NCBI GenBank assembly: GCA_012837465.1
Contig: DURG01000321.1
Coordinates: forward strand, 1-11,742
From: Propionibacterium sp.
GTDB taxonomy: Bacteria; Actinomycetota; Actinomycetes; Propionibacteriales; Propionibacteriaceae
DNA length: 11,742 nt
Direction of reading: 5' to 3'
Under the pieces are notes generated by a model, which searched no databases, had not been told where the DNA came from, and saw only the letters and a program-made list of their open reading frames with translations. Within the stretch, counting starts at the first letter, position 1; the number at the start of each line of letters is the position of its first letter. The position numbers were made by a program, and so were the translations under genes. Shown one piece after another: positions 1 to 7,913 of the stretch.

Positions 1-1748
1 CGCCGGGCGTCGACGCCGGCTTGGGCCTGTCCGGCTCCGAGGCCGTGACGGCCTCGGACCTCACGCTCGTCGGCGCGCTGTGCGAGGTGCTCGCCCGGTT
101 GCGCCAGGTGGTCACGGCCACCACCACTCCCGCCACGGTTGCCGAGTGGGTCGCGCGCGTCCGTGCCGCCCTGGAGACGCTGGTCGGCCTGCCCTATGCG
201 GACCAGTGGCAGGAACTGCACGCGCTGGCCGTGCTCGCCCGGTTCGAGGCGGATCACCAGGGCGATTCCACCACCCTCACCCCCCACGAGTTCACCCACC
301 TCCTCGAGGAGGCCGCCACGCCGCCACGCGCACGGGTCGCAGCGGGAAACGGCGCGCTGCAGGTGATCCCGCTGGGAGAACTGCAGCACGTCGAGTATCC
401 CGTGGTGGCCATGCTCGGCATCACCGATGACGTGGTGCCCGGCCGCGGCGGCAGCCTGCCGGATGCCATCAGCCTGGGTGACCGCGCACCGGACCTGCCC
501 CGCCGCCGCCTCCAGCAACTCCTGCTCCACGCCCGCAGCGCGCAGCGGCTCATCATCGTCCAGCAGGCCCGCTCGCAGCGCACGAACGACGCGGCCGCGC
601 GCCCCGTCGCCGTGAGTTGGTTGTTGCAGCAACTGGGCGAGCCTCACGAAGAGGTCACGCACCCGCCCACCCCCACCTCCGAGGCCAACTTCCGGGAACG
701 CCCCAGTTTCGATGTCCCGGCACACGCGGGAGCCCAGGCCCGGCGCGCCGCCGATCCCACGGCCCAGGGCCCCGTCGTGCGACGGCGCCAGCAGGCCCGC
801 AGGCGCGCCATCGGCCCGGCCCCCGCCCAGGTAACCCTGACCCAGTTGGAGCGCTTCCTCTCGGATCCCGCCAAGACGTTCCTCCGTGCTGCGGGCGGCA
901 TCGCGCTCTACGCCGAGCCGGCAGTCGACGACGAGATGCCACTGGAGGTCTTCGGGCTGGAGAAGTGGCGCCTCGTGAACGCGCTGGTGGATTCCTGGAA
1001 GGACGGCACGTCCCTCACCTCCGTCGAGGACTACTTCCGGGAACGGGAGGACCTGCCGCCCCAGGCGATCGGGGATGCCGCATTCGAGGCCTCGAAGCAG
1101 GAGGCCACGGAGCTGTGGCGGGGCGCGTGGGGAGATTGGAGCGGCACCCTGCAAGCCCACGCGATCGACCTCACGCTGGATCTCGACGCTGGCGGCCAAA
1201 TACGCCTCATCGATGAGGTGCGCACCCGCAACGGGCTCGCGCTGGCCGCCAACCCGAGCCAGAAGAGGGCCGGCATCATCAGGCCGTGGCTGGAGAGCCT
1301 GGCGCTGGCCGCACAAGGTGTCCAGGCCCCCGCGAAGCTGCACTACTTCGTCAAGAACCGCTACGCCAACTGGGCAGTCGAAGCAGCCAGTTGGCTCGTC
1401 GATCCCCCTACCGCGGAGGCTGCCCGGGCGCACCTGACCACCCTGGCCGGCGCCTACGCGCAGGGGCAACACCGGCTGCTGCCGGTACCTGCCACCCCCG
1501 CGCTCGCCTATGCTCGGGAGCATGCAGCGGGCAAGTTTTCGCCCGTGGAGTGGAGCGGCCCCATCAAGGACTTCCGCGGCAAGTGGAGCGACGCCGGGGC
1601 GGCCTGGTTGTTGTTCTACTCGGACGACGTCGGCGAGTTGCTGGAGGATGTTCCGTTGCCGGAGGACCCGCAGAACGGGCAGCCATCGGCCTTCCAGGCC
1701 TGGGCCTGGGAACTGTACGCACCGCTGATGGGAGGAGGAGGGGCATGA
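1..1748 (+). CDS. recC: RecC subunit of RecBCD helicase-nuclease, 3' part (5' end cut by window)
   Basis: RecC is the non-catalytic scaffold of RecBCD; in E. coli it splits the DNA strands and reads the Chi sequence. The frame is open from the left edge (first whole codon at base 3), giving about 581 visible residues, roughly the C-terminal half of a family of about 1,100. No true start is in view. Seen: a segment at about 400-620 (VAMLGITDDVVPG, then a basic RRRLQQLLLHA stretch) that resembles the RecC motif LLGMNDGVYPR. After a Pro/Arg-rich, poorly conserved linker (about 655-830) comes VTLTQLERFLSDPAKTFLR at about 831-890, which matches the opening of the RecC nuclease-like C-terminal domain. 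No D...DYK nuclease motif is visible, as expected for RecC. The stop TGA overlaps the recB start as ATGA. Identity rests on these resemblances plus position next to recB and recD. Confidence 0.9.
   Translation, partial: PGVDAGLGLSGSEAVTASDLTLVGALCEVLARLRQVVTATTTPATVAEWVARVRAALETLVGLPYADQWQELHALAVLARFEADHQGDSTTLTPHEFTHLLEEAATPPRARVAAGNGALQVIPLGELQHVEYPVVAMLGITDDVVPGRGGSLPDAISLGDRAPDLPRRRLQQLLLHARSAQRLIIVQQARSQRTNDAAARPVAVSWLLQQLGEPHEEVTHPPTPTSEANFRERPSFDVPAHAGAQARRAADPTAQGPVVRRRQQARRRAIGPAPAQVTLTQLERFLSDPAKTFLRAAGGIALYAEPAVDDEMPLEVFGLEKWRLVNALVDSWKDGTSLTSVEDYFREREDLPPQAIGDAAFEASKQEATELWRGAWGDWSGTLQAHAIDLTLDLDAGGQIRLIDEVRTRNGLALAANPSQKRAGIIRPWLESLALAAQGVQAPAKLHYFVKNRYANWAVEAASWLVDPPTAEAARAHLTTLAGAYAQGQHRLLPVPATPALAYAREHAAGKFSPVEWSGPIKDFRGKWSDAGAAWLLFYSDDVGELLEDVPLPEDPQNGQPSAFQAWAWELYAPLMGGGGA
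1731..1743 (+). promoter_or_regulatory. Purine-rich ribosome binding site deciding the recB start
   Basis: The run GGAGGAGGAGGGG ends one base before the ATG at 1745. It offers several overlapping Shine-Dalgarno registers inside the last codons of recC. This supports 1745 as the recB start over any upstream in-frame codon; the same frame stays open back to about 1286, but that stretch overlaps recC and does not look like RecB. Confidence 0.7.
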
Positions 1749-4700
1749 CCACCTTCGACGTGACCGCCGCCCTCCCCAAGTCCACGATGCTGCTGGAGGC
1801 CAGCGCCGGCACCGGCAAGACCTACACGATCGCGGCCCTCGCCGCCCGCTACATCGCTGAGCAGGGCCTCGACGTGGCAGACCTGCTCCTGATCACATTC
1901 GGCAACCATGCCGCCGGCGAGATGCGTACCCGCGTGTTCGCCCGGCTGCAGTGCGTCATCGACGAGATGGACCGCATCGCCGCCGACCACCCCCTCGCGG
2001 AGGGGTCAGACGAGGATCCGGTGGCCCGGCTGCTCTCCGAGGGGGACGCCGCGCTCCATCGCGCCCGGCTGACCGCCGCCCTGGACCGGTTCAACGAGGC
2101 GACCATCCTCACCACCCACTCGTTCTGCCAGGCGATGCTGTACGAACTGGGCATCCTCGGTGACTGGGACCCCTCTGAGGAGGTGGGTGCAGACCCCATC
2201 GGCCTCGTGCGCGAGTGCGCCACCGATGTCTACCTCCGGATGTTCCGCACCGAGGAACAACCGCCCATCAGCCCACGGGACGCCCTGCGGATCGGGGAGG
2301 CCGCGTGCACCAAGTCGCTGCCTCTGCTGCCAACCTCCGGCATCCACCACGAGTTCGCCACGGCCGTTCGCGCCCTGTACGCCCAGCGCAAGGCCATCCA
2401 ATCGGTGTGTACCTTCGACGACGTGACCACCAGGTTGCGGGAACTCCTCGCGGATCCGGTCACCGGCGCCCCGGTGGCCGCCGAGTTGCGGCGCAGGTTC
2501 CGCGTCGTCCTCGTCGACGAGTTCCAGGACACGGATCCGGATCAGTGGGCCATCCTCAAGGCGGCGTTCGTGGGTCAGGACCGGCCCACCATCCTGATCG
2601 GTGACCCGAAGCAGTCGATCTACGGCTTCCGCGGCGCTGACCTCGGCAGTTACCTCGCCGCGCGCAGCCACGCCGAGTTGGCGAGCCTGGGCACCAACTT
2701 CCGCACGGACAAGCCGCTGGTCGACGGCGTGGTCGAACTCTTCGGCACCACCACGCTGGGGGCGGATTCCGTCACGGTCGCACCCGTCGCCTCCCACCAC
2801 GAGAAGCCCCGTACCGGGCTGCCGTCTGCCAGCCGCCTCTGGCTGCGCACCGCCGTCGCCGACGCACTCGGCGCCGTGCCCCGGGACGCGGCCATCGAGC
2901 GGGATCTCATCCGACAGGTCCGCAACATCCTCACCTGTGAGTCGGCGGAGGAGGGCCGCAAGTTCTCCCCCTCGGACATCGCGGTGCTGGTGCGTACCTC
3001 AGCCCGCGGACGCGCGATCCGCACGGCGCTCAACGATGCGGGTCACCCCGCCGTGCTGACCGGTACCCAGTCCGTGTGGACGCAGCCCGGCAACCAACAC
3101 TGGGTGGCCCTCCTGCGCGCCATGGCTGATCCCACGCAGGCACACATCCGCCTCGCCGCCATGACGCCGCTGATCGGCTCACAACTGACCGAACTCTTCT
3201 CTGACCACCCGGCCGAGGCGGCACGGGCGAGCACCCTCGTCCGCGAGCTGGAGCACCGCTGGAGGGAGGGCGGGCTGGCCGCCGTGCTCAGCCACCTGCG
3301 CTCCAACACTGGCCTGGACGCCCGGATCCTCGCTGAGCCTGACGGGGATCGCCTGCTCGCGGACATCGCCCACCTCGCCGAACTCTTCGATGCCTCGGGC
3401 GAGACCACGCTCGACGCACTCGTCGCGCTCGGCGAAGCGCGCAACGTCCCGGACGAGGAAGCAGACTCCCTGCGGGTGTCCACCGACGAGCCTGCCATCC
3501 GTGTGATGACCATCCACGCAGCGAAGGGTCTCGAGTTCCCAGTCGTCCTCCTCCCCCAGACCCAAGGTGTCAAGGCGCAGGCCTACAAGCCATTCACCAT
3601 CGTCGAGGGCGGGCGCCGCCACCTCTACGTCGGGCCCAAGCCGGAGTGGCGCGACGAACTCGCCCGGGATCTGAAGCGCCAGCACCTGGACGAGGAGCTC
3701 CGGCTCCTCTACGTCGGGTTCACCCGCGCCCAGCACCTCGCCATCGCCTGGCACGTCGCGGAGCCGAAGGGCGCACGCACGGACGGCCCGCTGGCTGAAC
3801 TCCTGGGCAACCGCAAGCTCGCCATCACCGGGGGCCGGGTGCACGAATCGAATCTCGATGCCTCTCCCGTGCCCACCAGCGCAATACCCACCACCGACCA
3901 GGACGGGTCGCTCACCGTGGGCAGGCTCCGTCGCGAGGTGGATCAGACGTGGCGCCGCACCTCCTACTCCGGTCTCACCCAGGGCCTCCACGAATCCGCG
4001 GTCCGCGTCATCACGGACGAATCGGCGGAGGTGGAGGTTGCGGCACCGGAGCCCACCACGCCGGAGCTACTGGCGCCCTCCCCCATGTCCGGGTTGCCCG
4101 CCGGCGCCGCGTTCGGCACGCTCGTGCACGAGGCCCTCGAACGCCTCGAATGGGGTCCCGACACCCTCGAGCGACACGCGGCAGAGCTGCTCGCAGAGAT
4201 GGGGCCGGCACACAACCTGGGCGAAGAGGGCTCCCGCCAGTTGGCCGGGTCCTTGGTGCTGTTGTGCCGCACCCCACTGCTCCCCCTCACCCCTGACGCC
4301 CTCACGGACGTGCCCACCACCAAGCGGCTCGCGGAACTCGACTTCGACCTGCCGCTGGCAGACCGCTCGGCCCCGGCCACGTTGGAGCAACTCGCGGGCT
4401 TGATGGCGCAGCACCTGCCGGCCACGGATCCGCTCGCCGAGTACCCGGCCAGGCTCGCAGCCTCGGAGGCGGCGCCCGCAGTGCTCAACGGCTTCCTCAC
4501 CGGCTCCATCGACGGCGTGCTGCAACTCGGCGAGCGCTTCGTCGTGGTGGACTACAAGACCAACCGGCTGGCGCCCACAGCCGACGACGAACTCGTGCTG
4601 GGTCACTACACCCAAGCCGCCATGGCGGAGGCGATGATGCAGGCACACTACCCGCTGCAGGCCATCCTCTACTCCGCGGCGCTGCACCGTTACCTCGGCC

Positions 4701-4882
4701 AACGCCTCGTCGGCTACTCCCCCGAGAGGCACCTCGGTGGGGTCGGATACCTGTTCGTCCGCGGCATGGCCGGCCCCGATACGCCGGTCGTCGACGGTGC
4801 AGCCTGCGGCGTCTTCGGCTGGTTCCCGCCCGCGGAACTCGTCGTGGCCGTCTCCGACCTGCTGGGAGGCTCTGATGCGTGA
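1745..4882 (+). CDS. recB: RecB subunit of RecBCD: UvrD-like 3'-5' helicase plus nuclease
   Basis: RecB is the ATP-driven 3'-5' helicase and the only nuclease of RecBCD, which resects double-strand breaks and loads RecA. The predicted protein is 1,045 residues, about 135 shorter than E. coli RecB (1,180). Motifs in order: Walker A EASAGTGKT (18-26); Ia TFGNHAAGEMRTR (51-63); THSFCQ (124-129); DEFQDTD (258-264); GDPKQSIYGFRGAD (286-299); NFR (318-320); VMTIHAAKGLEFPVV (587-601); LRLLYVGFTRAQH (652-664). The C-terminal PD-(D/E)XK nuclease domain shows H795 (GTLVHEALERLEW), D923 (GSIDGV), D936 and K938 (VVDYKTN), then QAILYSAAL (972-980), so it looks catalytically intact. Translation is probably coupled to recC (ATGA overlap) and to recD (8-base overlap). 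No truncation or frameshift is visible. Confidence 0.96.
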   Translation: MTTFDVTAALPKSTMLLEASAGTGKTYTIAALAARYIAEQGLDVADLLLITFGNHAAGEMRTRVFARLQCVIDEMDRIAADHPLAEGSDEDPVARLLSEGDAALHRARLTAALDRFNEATILTTHSFCQAMLYELGILGDWDPSEEVGADPIGLVRECATDVYLRMFRTEEQPPISPRDALRIGEAACTKSLPLLPTSGIHHEFATAVRALYAQRKAIQSVCTFDDVTTRLRELLADPVTGAPVAAELRRRFRVVLVDEFQDTDPDQWAILKAAFVGQDRPTILIGDPKQSIYGFRGADLGSYLAARSHAELASLGTNFRTDKPLVDGVVELFGTTTLGADSVTVAPVASHHEKPRTGLPSASRLWLRTAVADALGAVPRDAAIERDLIRQVRNILTCESAEEGRKFSPSDIAVLVRTSARGRAIRTALNDAGHPAVLTGTQSVWTQPGNQHWVALLRAMADPTQAHIRLAAMTPLIGSQLTELFSDHPAEAARASTLVRELEHRWREGGLAAVLSHLRSNTGLDARILAEPDGDRLLADIAHLAELFDASGETTLDALVALGEARNVPDEEADSLRVSTDEPAIRVMTIHAAKGLEFPVVLLPQTQGVKAQAYKPFTIVEGGRRHLYVGPKPEWRDELARDLKRQHLDEELRLLYVGFTRAQHLAIAWHVAEPKGARTDGPLAELLGNRKLAITGGRVHESNLDASPVPTSAIPTTDQDGSLTVGRLRREVDQTWRRTSYSGLTQGLHESAVRVITDESAEVEVAAPEPTTPELLAPSPMSGLPAGAAFGTLVHEALERLEWGPDTLERHAAELLAEMGPAHNLGEEGSRQLAGSLVLLCRTPLLPLTPDALTDVPTTKRLAELDFDLPLADRSAPATLEQLAGLMAQHLPATDPLAEYPARLAASEAAPAVLNGFLTGSIDGVLQLGERFVVVDYKTNRLAPTADDELVLGHYTQAAMAEAMMQAHYPLQAILYSAALHRYLGQRLVGYSPERHLGGVGYLFVRGMAGPDTPVVDGAACGVFGWFPPAELVVAVSDLLGGSDA
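4864..4869 (+). promoter_or_regulatory. Ribosome binding site deciding the recD start
   Basis: GGGAGG lies inside the last codons of recB, five bases before the ATG at 4875. The recD frame is open further upstream (an in-frame start exists at 4737), but the sequence there is compositionally a shadow of recB. This site therefore fixes the start at 4875. Confidence 0.7.
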
Positions 4883-6608
4883 GGTCCCCATCGCCGCCAC
4901 CGGCGTCCTGCGCACGTTCTGCGAGGAGGGCTGGCTGGGCCTCGTCGACTTCCACCTGGCCCACCGCCTCGGCTCGCTCGGCGGCGAGGCCGATCCTCAG
5001 GTGCTGCTGGCGTTCGCCCTCGCGGCACGCGAACTGCGCCTCGGCTCAGTCTGCCTGGACCTCTCCACCGCCAGCACGGAGCTCAAGCCGGAGTCCGAGG
5101 AGGACGACGGCGTTGCCGATGCCCCGGCGGAGCTACCGTGGCCCGAAACCACGGCGTGGGTGGCGGCCGTCGGCGCCTCCCCCGCCGTCGCGACCCCCAG
5201 CGACGAGGCCGGGCGTCCGTTCAGGCTGCACGGCACCCTCCTCTATCTGGACCGCTACTGGCGCCAGGAGCGCCGGTTGGAGCAGATCCTGCGGGGGCGC
5301 AGCGCCATGCCCAGACTCGCCCAGCTCACCCGGGCGCCTGCGGCCCCACCCCGCCTGGACGGGAAGCCCCAGGCGTCAGATCCGCATCAGGACGCGGCCG
5401 TCCTGGCGGCCATCAACCATGCCACCACCGTCATCACGGGCGGCCCTGGCACAGGCAAGACCACCATCGTGTCGCGCATCATCCACGCGCTCGCCGACGA
5501 GAAGCCACGCATCGCGCTCGCAGCGCCCACCGGCAAGGCCGCCGCGCGCCTGCAGCAGGCGGTGCGGGAGGACGCCCCCCACCCGGAGCGGCTGTGGGGC
5601 GGTACCCTCCACAAGTTGCTCGGGGCACGCCCCCGCAGCGCCGAGATGGAGCACGACGCCCACAACCCCGTGCCCTTCGACGTGGTGGTCGTGGACGAGA
5701 CATCCATGGTCTCGCTGGAGATGATGACCGCCCTGCTGGAGGCAGTGGCGCCCTCCACCCGGCTGATCATGTTGGGTGACCCGCACCAGTTGCGCTCCGT
5801 CGAGGCTGGCGCGGTGCTGGCCGACATTGAACGTGCCGATGACCTCGTCACTGCGCCGGGCGGCGCCATCGTGCGGCTCGTGCACAACTACCGCTCGCAG
5901 CCCTCGATCAACGAACTGGCCGAGGCCATCTACCTGGGTGACGCCACGAAGGCCCGCACGGTCATCGAGGCCTCAGATGCCCTGCGCTTCACCGAGTTCA
6001 CCGGTTCGGTCGAGCCGGCAGCCCTACCGGAGGTGCGCGAGGCCGCCCTCACCACCGCAAGCGCCGCGCAGGCCTCGGCGTTGAAGGGCCTCGGCAAGGT
6101 CGCCAACCGGGCGCTGGAGCAACACCGCATCCTCTGCGGCCACCGCGAAGGCTCCTTCGGCGTCAGCCACTGGGCGCGCTCGGTGCGTTCGTGGCTGGGC
6201 ACCCAACTCGATGACTACGGCTTCGACACCCGACCCTATGCCGGGCAGCCCCTGCTGATCCAGCGCAACACCGATCTGTTCAGCAACGGCGACACCGCCG
6301 TGGTCATCCGTGATGGCGACGGGCTGATGGCCGTTGTGGACCTGCCGGACGAGCCGCTGAAGGTCGCGCCATCCCTGCTCGACGATGCGGCGGACCTGCA
6401 TGCGATGACCATCCACAAGTCGCAGGGCAGCCAATTCGCCGAGGTCTCGGTCGTCCTGCCGCCGCCAGGCTCGCCGCTTCTCACCCGGGAGCTCCTCTAC
6501 ACGGCGGTCACCCGCGCACAGCAACGAGTGACCATCTTCGGCTCGTGGGAGGCATTCACCACGGCGGTGGAGACGCCCGCCCGCCGGGCAAGCGGCTTGG
6601 CCCGCTAG
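4875..6608 (+). CDS. recD: RecD subunit of RecBCD: SF1B 5'-3' helicase
   Basis: RecD is the fast 5'-3' motor of RecBCD and, in E. coli, regulates its nuclease activity. The protein is 577 residues (E. coli 608). The N-terminal 160 residues fit the RecB-contact domain (DFHLAHRLG at 25-33; RLHGTLLYLDRYWRQERRL at 117-135). Helicase motifs follow: Walker A GGPGTGKTT (189-197); AAPTGKAAARL (216-226); VVVDETSMV (271-279); LGDPHQLRSVEAG (300-312); HNYRSQ (337-342); AMTIHKSQGSQF (510-521); LYTAVTRAQQRV (541-552). All key residues are present. It overlaps recB by eight bases and is the last gene of the recCBD operon. Its TAG stop overlaps the stop of the convergent aminotransferase gene. RecD2 is unlikely: the N-terminal region is short and recB/recC are adjacent. 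Confidence 0.96.
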   Translation: MREVPIAATGVLRTFCEEGWLGLVDFHLAHRLGSLGGEADPQVLLAFALAARELRLGSVCLDLSTASTELKPESEEDDGVADAPAELPWPETTAWVAAVGASPAVATPSDEAGRPFRLHGTLLYLDRYWRQERRLEQILRGRSAMPRLAQLTRAPAAPPRLDGKPQASDPHQDAAVLAAINHATTVITGGPGTGKTTIVSRIIHALADEKPRIALAAPTGKAAARLQQAVREDAPHPERLWGGTLHKLLGARPRSAEMEHDAHNPVPFDVVVVDETSMVSLEMMTALLEAVAPSTRLIMLGDPHQLRSVEAGAVLADIERADDLVTAPGGAIVRLVHNYRSQPSINELAEAIYLGDATKARTVIEASDALRFTEFTGSVEPAALPEVREAALTTASAAQASALKGLGKVANRALEQHRILCGHREGSFGVSHWARSVRSWLGTQLDDYGFDTRPYAGQPLLIQRNTDLFSNGDTAVVIRDGDGLMAVVDLPDEPLKVAPSLLDDAADLHAMTIHKSQGSQFAEVSVVLPPPGSPLLTRELLYTAVTRAQQRVTIFGSWEAFTTAVETPARRASGLAR

Positions 6609-7804
6609 GCCTCCCGCACCTTGGCGATGGCGTCGGCCACCGCGTCGAGGTTGTCGTCGTTGAGCGCTGCAACGCAGATCCGGCCGGAATCGGTGCCGTA
6701 GATGCCGTGCTCGGAGCGCAGCGTCACCATCTGGGGCTTGGCGAGGCCTGAATAGCTGAACATGCCCAACTGCTCGGCGATGAAGCCCATGTCGGTGATC
6801 CCCTTCGCCTCGAGCTTCTCGACCAGGCCCGTGCGCAGCTTCTTGATCCGCTCGCGCATCTCCCCCAGTTCCTCGTTCCACTTGGCGCGTAGTTCAGGGT
6901 CGGTCAGCACCGTGGTGACGATGGCTGCACCGTGGGTGGCGGGGTTCGAATAGTTGGTGCGGATGCAGATCTTGACCTGGGAGAGCGTGCGCTTGGCAGC
7001 ATCCTCGTCAGCCGTGACGATGTTCAGGGATCCGATGCGCTCGCCGTAGAGGCTGAGCGACTTCGAGAAGGAGGTCGACAGGAAGAACTCGAGCCCAGCC
7101 TCCACGAAGCGGTTCACGACGGCGCCGTCGCGCTCCAGGCCGAAGCCGAAGCCCTGGTAGGCCATGTCGAGGAACGGCACCAGCGAACGGTCCCGCAGCA
7201 CCTCCATGACCCGGTCCCACTGCTGTTCACTGAGGTCGTAGCCGGTGGGGTTGTGGCAGCAGGCGTGCAGCACGACGATGGTGCCGGCATCGGCCCGCCG
7301 GAGGTCGGCCAGCATGCCGTCGAAGTCGATGCCCTTGGCCTCAGCGTCGTAGTAGCGGTAGGTGTCGACGCGGAAGCCGGCGCGGGTGAACAGCGCGCGA
7401 TGGTTCTCCCAGCTCGGGTCCGACAGGAGGACGGTGGCGGAGGGGTTCATTTGCTTGAGGAGGTCCGCGCCCACCTTGAGCGCGCCGGTGCCGCCGATGG
7501 ATTCGACGGTGACCACGCGGTTGTCCTTGAGCGCCTCGGAATCCGGGCCGAAGACGAGCTCGCGCACGGCGTCGCGGTAGGCGGGCATGCCGTCGATGGG
7601 CAGGTAGGCCTTGGGCTTGGCGTCCTCGGCGAGGCGCTGCTCGGCGATGCGCACGCATTCGAGGAGAGGCAGCCTGCCTTCCTCGTCCAGGTAGACGCCC
7701 ACTCCGAGGTTGACCTTGTCGGGGTTGGTGTCAGCGTTGTACGCCTCGGTCAGGCCGAGGATGGGATCTGCGGGGGCCAGCTCGACAGCATCGAACATCG
7801 ACAT
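6605..7804 (-). CDS. Aspartate/aromatic amino acid aminotransferase (AspC/TyrB-like, PLP, class I)
   Basis: This cytoplasmic pyridoxal-phosphate enzyme probably moves amino groups between aspartate or aromatic amino acids and 2-oxoglutarate. Its 399 residues match the AspC/TyrB length. Seen: CCHNPTG with N185; FLDMAYQGFGFG with D213 and Y216; STSFSKSLSLYGERIG with the Schiff-base lysine K248 and phosphate-binding R256; IRTNYSNPATHG with R282, which aligns with the AspC arginine that holds a substrate side-chain carboxylate; and SGRICVAALN with R375 for the alpha-carboxylate. The start at 7804 is preceded by GAGAGG (7811-7816) six bases away; a second ATG two codons in (7798) is less well placed. 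Aspartate against tyrosine/phenylalanine preference cannot be read from these motifs, so I give no symbol. The gene diverges from the GCS2-family ligase and converges on recD. Confidence 0.92.
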   Translation of the reverse strand: MSMFDAVELAPADPILGLTEAYNADTNPDKVNLGVGVYLDEEGRLPLLECVRIAEQRLAEDAKPKAYLPIDGMPAYRDAVRELVFGPDSEALKDNRVVTVESIGGTGALKVGADLLKQMNPSATVLLSDPSWENHRALFTRAGFRVDTYRYYDAEAKGIDFDGMLADLRRADAGTIVVLHACCHNPTGYDLSEQQWDRVMEVLRDRSLVPFLDMAYQGFGFGLERDGAVVNRFVEAGLEFFLSTSFSKSLSLYGERIGSLNIVTADEDAAKRTLSQVKICIRTNYSNPATHGAAIVTTVLTDPELRAKWNEELGEMRERIKKLRTGLVEKLEAKGITDMGFIAEQLGMFSYSGLAKPQMVTLRSEHGIYGTDSGRICVAALNDDNLDAVADAIAKVREA

Positions 7805-7913
7805 GGGAGACCTCTCTCTTTCGTGGCGCCTTCAGCGTAACGCCATCAGGCGGGACCGGCGTCAGCTTTCCAGCGCCGTGCACTAATCTTCTGACAATCA
7901 CCTGGGAGGCCAG
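7805..7913. promoter_or_regulatory. Divergent intergenic region between aminotransferase and GCS2-ligase genes
   Basis: This 109-base gap must hold the start signals of two divergent genes. On the plus strand TAATCT (7884-7889) fits the loose actinobacterial TANNNT -10 pattern. A poor -35 candidate, GTCAGC, sits at 7861-7866 with 17-base spacing, and GGGAGG (7904-7909) is the ligase ribosome binding site, four bases from its ATG. On the minus strand GAGAGG at 7811-7816 serves the aminotransferase, and TACGCT (reading leftwards from about 7843) is a possible -10 with no good -35. The ribosome sites are convincing; the promoter boxes are weak. No operator palindrome is evident. Confidence 0.4.

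Noticed and set aside
1286..1744. N-terminal extension of recB upstream to 1286
   Set aside because: The extra 153 residues are a shadow of recC, and RecB homology begins right at the ATG at 1745, which has a strong ribosome site.
2006..2800. 264-residue minus-strand open frame within recB
   Set aside because: Antisense to conserved RecB helicase motifs and without recognisable domains; a codon-bias shadow.
4737..4874. N-terminal extension of recD to 4737
   Set aside because: The 46 extra residues are Ser/Arg/Pro-rich shadow sequence of recB; the ATG at 4875 has GGGAGG at the right distance.
4067..4915. 282-residue minus-strand open frame opposite the recB nuclease region
   Set aside because: Antisense to the RecB catalytic motifs; composition is typical of a shadow frame.
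6560..6640. Terminator between recD and the aminotransferase
   Set aside because: The genes overlap by four bases and no long inverted repeat with a T tract is visible here.
6932..7840. 302-residue plus-strand open frame opposite the aminotransferase
   Set aside because: The minus strand carries a full set of aminotransferase catalytic residues; the plus frame is low-complexity Val/Gly/Glu/Ala.
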